Positions 61,852 through 64,000 of a DNA stretch of 64,000 nucleotides are shown piece by piece. The position numbers and the translations under genes were made by a program. Location: NCBI GenBank assembly GCA_903876795.1, contig CAIRBK010000060.1, positions 62,001 to 126,000 on the forward strand. The letters are read 5' to 3'. Position 1 is the stretch's first letter, and each line of letters opens with the position of its first letter. This DNA comes from an uncultured Verrucomicrobiota bacterium (lineage in GTDB: Bacteria > Verrucomicrobiota > Verrucomicrobiia > Opitutales > Opitutaceae). Below the pieces are notes generated by a model. It saw only the letters and a list, made by a program, of their open reading frames with translations, made no database searches and was not told the DNA's origin.

Positions 61852-64000
61852 ATGAACCGCCGTATCGTCGCCGTCCTCTTGCTTGTGCTGCTAAGCCTCC
61901 CGCTTTTCGCACCCCGCTCGTGGCTCGGATTCACACCTCGCTCGCCGTCGGGTAGCTCGCCTAAAGCCGTGACAGGGCAGCTCCCGATGAGGACTCCCGT
62001 TGATGTCTTGACGGCCCTTCCTTCTCCACCGCCTGCAGCCGGCGCGACTCAGGCAACCGCCACGATCGATCCGTCTTCGGCCAACCCGGCGCTGCGGCCG
62101 GAGCCTTTTTATCGTCGCATGAGGGTCGCCGGGCTTGGGCCGGAGTTTGTGAGTGCCGCCGGCTCGCCGGAATCGGCCGTGGGCGCGCGGTGGGGATTTG
62201 CGTTGTTTCCCGACGCGCACTGGGTCGGGCGTGTTTCCCGGGTGGAAAAACTCGGGCCCGGCCGCGCCGTTTTTTACGGTGAACTCGAAGGCGTGGCCGG
62301 CAGTGATTTCATTGTGGCGATCCACGGACGCGGGGCCGCCATGAGTTTCACCACACCCGGCGCCGGCCTCTACCAAGTGCGCACGGCCGGACCCGACCTG
62401 CTCACGGTCATCGAACTTGATCCGGCGCGCCTGCCGCCCTGTGGCCTGGAGGTCGGCTCGGCAATTCCTTCCGGTCCGAACCCTGATCCGGCGGCGGCCC
62501 GCAGGCAGGCTGCGCTGCTCACCCGCCACGCCGCCGACACCGCCCCGGCAGGCCAGAGTTACGGCGCGCAGGGCCAGCAGGGCGGAGACGGCTCGGGGTT
62601 GGTGTTCACCACTGTCGACGTGATGATTGCCTACACGGGCGCGGCGCAGGCGGGCGCCGGCGGGGCCGACGGTGTCGCCGCGCTGATCGACCTCATGGTG
62701 GCCCGGGCCAACGCGACGTTTATCAACAGCCGTGCAGGCCTGCAGCTGCGGCTCGTTCGCACCGAGGCGGTGAGTTACCCCGAACCGGACGACATCGAGA
62801 CCGACCTCACCCGACTGACCGACACCGGCGACGGTTACCTCGACGCGCTGCACACCGCCCGCACCTCGGCCGGGGCCGATCTCGTGACCCTGCTCACCGA
62901 GACGACCGGCAGCGGGGCGGCCGGGCTTGCCTGGCTCTATGCGAGCGGAGGCGGCAGCGACGTCTACGGCTTCAGCGTGGTCCAACGCGCCGGCTCCGAG
63001 AGCACCTACGTCCACGAAATCGGCCATAATTTTGGCTGCGAACACGACCGGGACAACACCTCGTCCGATGATGATGACAGCGCGCTCTACCCCTACGCGT
63101 TCGGTTATCGGTTTACCCCGGCGGGTTATCCGCAACTGCGCACCGTCATGGCTTATTCGCCCGGCGACGGAATCCCGTATTTCTCCAATCCCGACGTCAC
63201 CTACCTGGGCGTTCCCACCGGCGTCGCCATCGGCCAGCCGGGAGAGGCCCATAATGCCAGGGTGCTCGACAACACCAAGGCCGCCGTCGCCGCCTTCCGC
63301 GCGACCGCAGGCAACCAGCCGCCCTCAGTCGCGCTCACGTATCCGTTGTCCACGACACCGCTCACCGCCCGCCAGTCGCTCACGCTTGAGGCCGAGGCCG
63401 GCGACACCGACGGCACGGTGGCGTCGGTGCGTTTTTACCAGCTCATGTCCGACGGAGACTGGTTTTATTCCAACGTCAGCTCCACCCAGCTCGGCACGGA
63501 CGCGACCGCGCCCTACACCCAGGCGATGACCAGCCTCGACGCCGGCTACGTTACCTATGCTGCGGTCGCGCAGGACAACTCCGGCGGCATCGGCACCCAC
63601 ACGGTCAGCGTCACGGTGAACCCTTGGTATAAATCCACCCCGCTTCCCCTGCCCGTCGGCTACACCGAATCGCTAGATCTCACCGCCATCAACGCCTCGG
63701 GCCAAATCGCCGGCTACGTGGACAACGCCGCCAACATCACCCGCGCCGCCCGCTGGGACGCCGCTGCCGTCACGTTGCTCGAACTCCTGCCCGGCGACAC
63801 CGAGAGCAAAGCCCACGCGATCGCCGACGACGGCACCGTTTACGGCGAATCCATCAACGGCGCCACCCGGCGCGCCTGCTCCTGGTCTCCCTCGGGAACC
63901 ATCACCAACTTGTCCGCCGCCATTCCCGGCCAGACCGCCGTCGCCGCCCGCGGAGCCGACGGCTCGGGCAATGTTTTGCATGAGGTTGCATCCGGCAGAT
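61852..64000 (+). CDS. Secreted metzincin metalloprotease with HAF repeats, partial
   Basis: At least 716 residues, open to the window end. A signal peptide (IVAVLLLVLLSLPLFAPRSW) starts at ATG 61852. A propeptide-like region precedes the catalytic domain, which has HEIGHNFGCEHD at residues 388-399 (zinc ligands His388, His392, His398) and the Met-turn VMAYSPG. An Ig-like domain follows (PPSVALTYPL, LTLEAEAGDTDGTVASVRFY), then HAF-type repeats (INASGQIAGYVDNAANITRAARWD; HAIADDGTVYGESINGATRRACSW). Reprolysin-like (M12) in type. It would act outside the cell on proteins or peptide-linked material. Confidence 0.88.
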   Translation, partial: MNRRIVAVLLLVLLSLPLFAPRSWLGFTPRSPSGSSPKAVTGQLPMRTPVDVLTALPSPPPAAGATQATATIDPSSANPALRPEPFYRRMRVAGLGPEFVSAAGSPESAVGARWGFALFPDAHWVGRVSRVEKLGPGRAVFYGELEGVAGSDFIVAIHGRGAAMSFTTPGAGLYQVRTAGPDLLTVIELDPARLPPCGLEVGSAIPSGPNPDPAAARRQAALLTRHAADTAPAGQSYGAQGQQGGDGSGLVFTTVDVMIAYTGAAQAGAGGADGVAALIDLMVARANATFINSRAGLQLRLVRTEAVSYPEPDDIETDLTRLTDTGDGYLDALHTARTSAGADLVTLLTETTGSGAAGLAWLYASGGGSDVYGFSVVQRAGSESTYVHEIGHNFGCEHDRDNTSSDDDDSALYPYAFGYRFTPAGYPQLRTVMAYSPGDGIPYFSNPDVTYLGVPTGVAIGQPGEAHNARVLDNTKAAVAAFRATAGNQPPSVALTYPLSTTPLTARQSLTLEAEAGDTDGTVASVRFYQLMSDGDWFYSNVSSTQLGTDATAPYTQAMTSLDAGYVTYAAVAQDNSGGIGTHTVSVTVNPWYKSTPLPLPVGYTESLDLTAINASGQIAGYVDNAANITRAARWDAAAVTLLELLPGDTESKAHAIADDGTVYGESINGATRRACSWSPSGTITNLSAAIPGQTAVAARGADGSGNVLHEVASGR

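Noticed and set aside
1..64000. CRISPR arrays, insertion sequences, rRNA genes or a replication origin
   Set aside because: No regularly spaced repeats, transposase motifs, rRNA segments or DnaA-box clusters were seen on either strand.

Overview
This 64 kb window is chromosomal DNA from a GC-rich, flagellated, Gram-negative bacterium. P-ring and L-ring genes, a TolC exporter and an ABC-dependent O-antigen cluster point to an outer membrane. The flagellar gene order, flagellins regulated by CsrA/FliW, a trace of a PEP-CTERM-type secreted protein and the GC-rich background suggest a Verrucomicrobium of the Opitutaceae type. That taxonomic call is an inference from style, not from a marker gene.

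Layout. 1-9.0 kb: the start of an HrpA-type helicase, a LysR-like protein that is only a DNA-binding domain, two converging tRNA-Leu genes, a minus-strand operon (degenerate receiver with coiled coil, PilM-like membrane protein, phosphatidylserine decarboxylase) and clpB. 9.3-26.4 kb: a flagellar region, all on the minus strand. A long operon flgF-flgG-flgA-flgH-flgI-flgJ-flgN-flgK-flgL-fliW-csrA-divergent flagellin is followed by a glycosylation operon (epimerase, putative glycosyltransferase, two tandem TPR/GT41 O-GlcNAc-transferase-like enzymes) and two paralogous flagellins. Both flagellin leaders carry the same CsrA-site arrangement: GGA in a hairpin loop followed by GGA in the Shine-Dalgarno sequence.

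26.6-36.8 kb: a UMF1-type MFS transporter, an acyl-lipid desaturase, a decayed PEP-CTERM fragment, a PaeR7I/XhoI-family restriction-modification pair flanked by imperfect direct repeats, a COG2907 flavoprotein, a stand-alone PD-(D/E)XK protein, a transglutaminase-like protein, a small membrane protein and an N-acetylmuramoyl-alanine amidase. 36.8-44.6 kb: a minus-strand operon with TolC, HlyD, an ABC permease and an ABC ATPase (DevBCA/MacAB-like exporter), an alpha-oxoamine synthase, a small membrane protein and a heparinase II/III-like polysaccharide lyase. This may be a lipid or signal synthesis-and-export locus.

44.6-61.1 kb: an O-polysaccharide cluster, AT-richer than its surroundings in places and probably acquired. 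It holds Wzm, RmlA, RmlB, Wzt with a C-terminal cargo domain, a WbdD-like methyltransferase, several glycosyltransferases, two large polytopic membrane proteins and a GtrA/GtrB-like pair. 61.2-64 kb: a GbsR/MarR-type regulator with nested inverted repeats at its promoter, diverging from a secreted metzincin protease that runs off the window end.

The most interesting parts are the flagellin glycosylation and CsrA-leader system, the alpha-oxoamine synthase/exporter operon, and the methyltransferase with C-terminal repeats in the O-antigen cluster. No insertion sequence, CRISPR array, rRNA or integrase was recognised.
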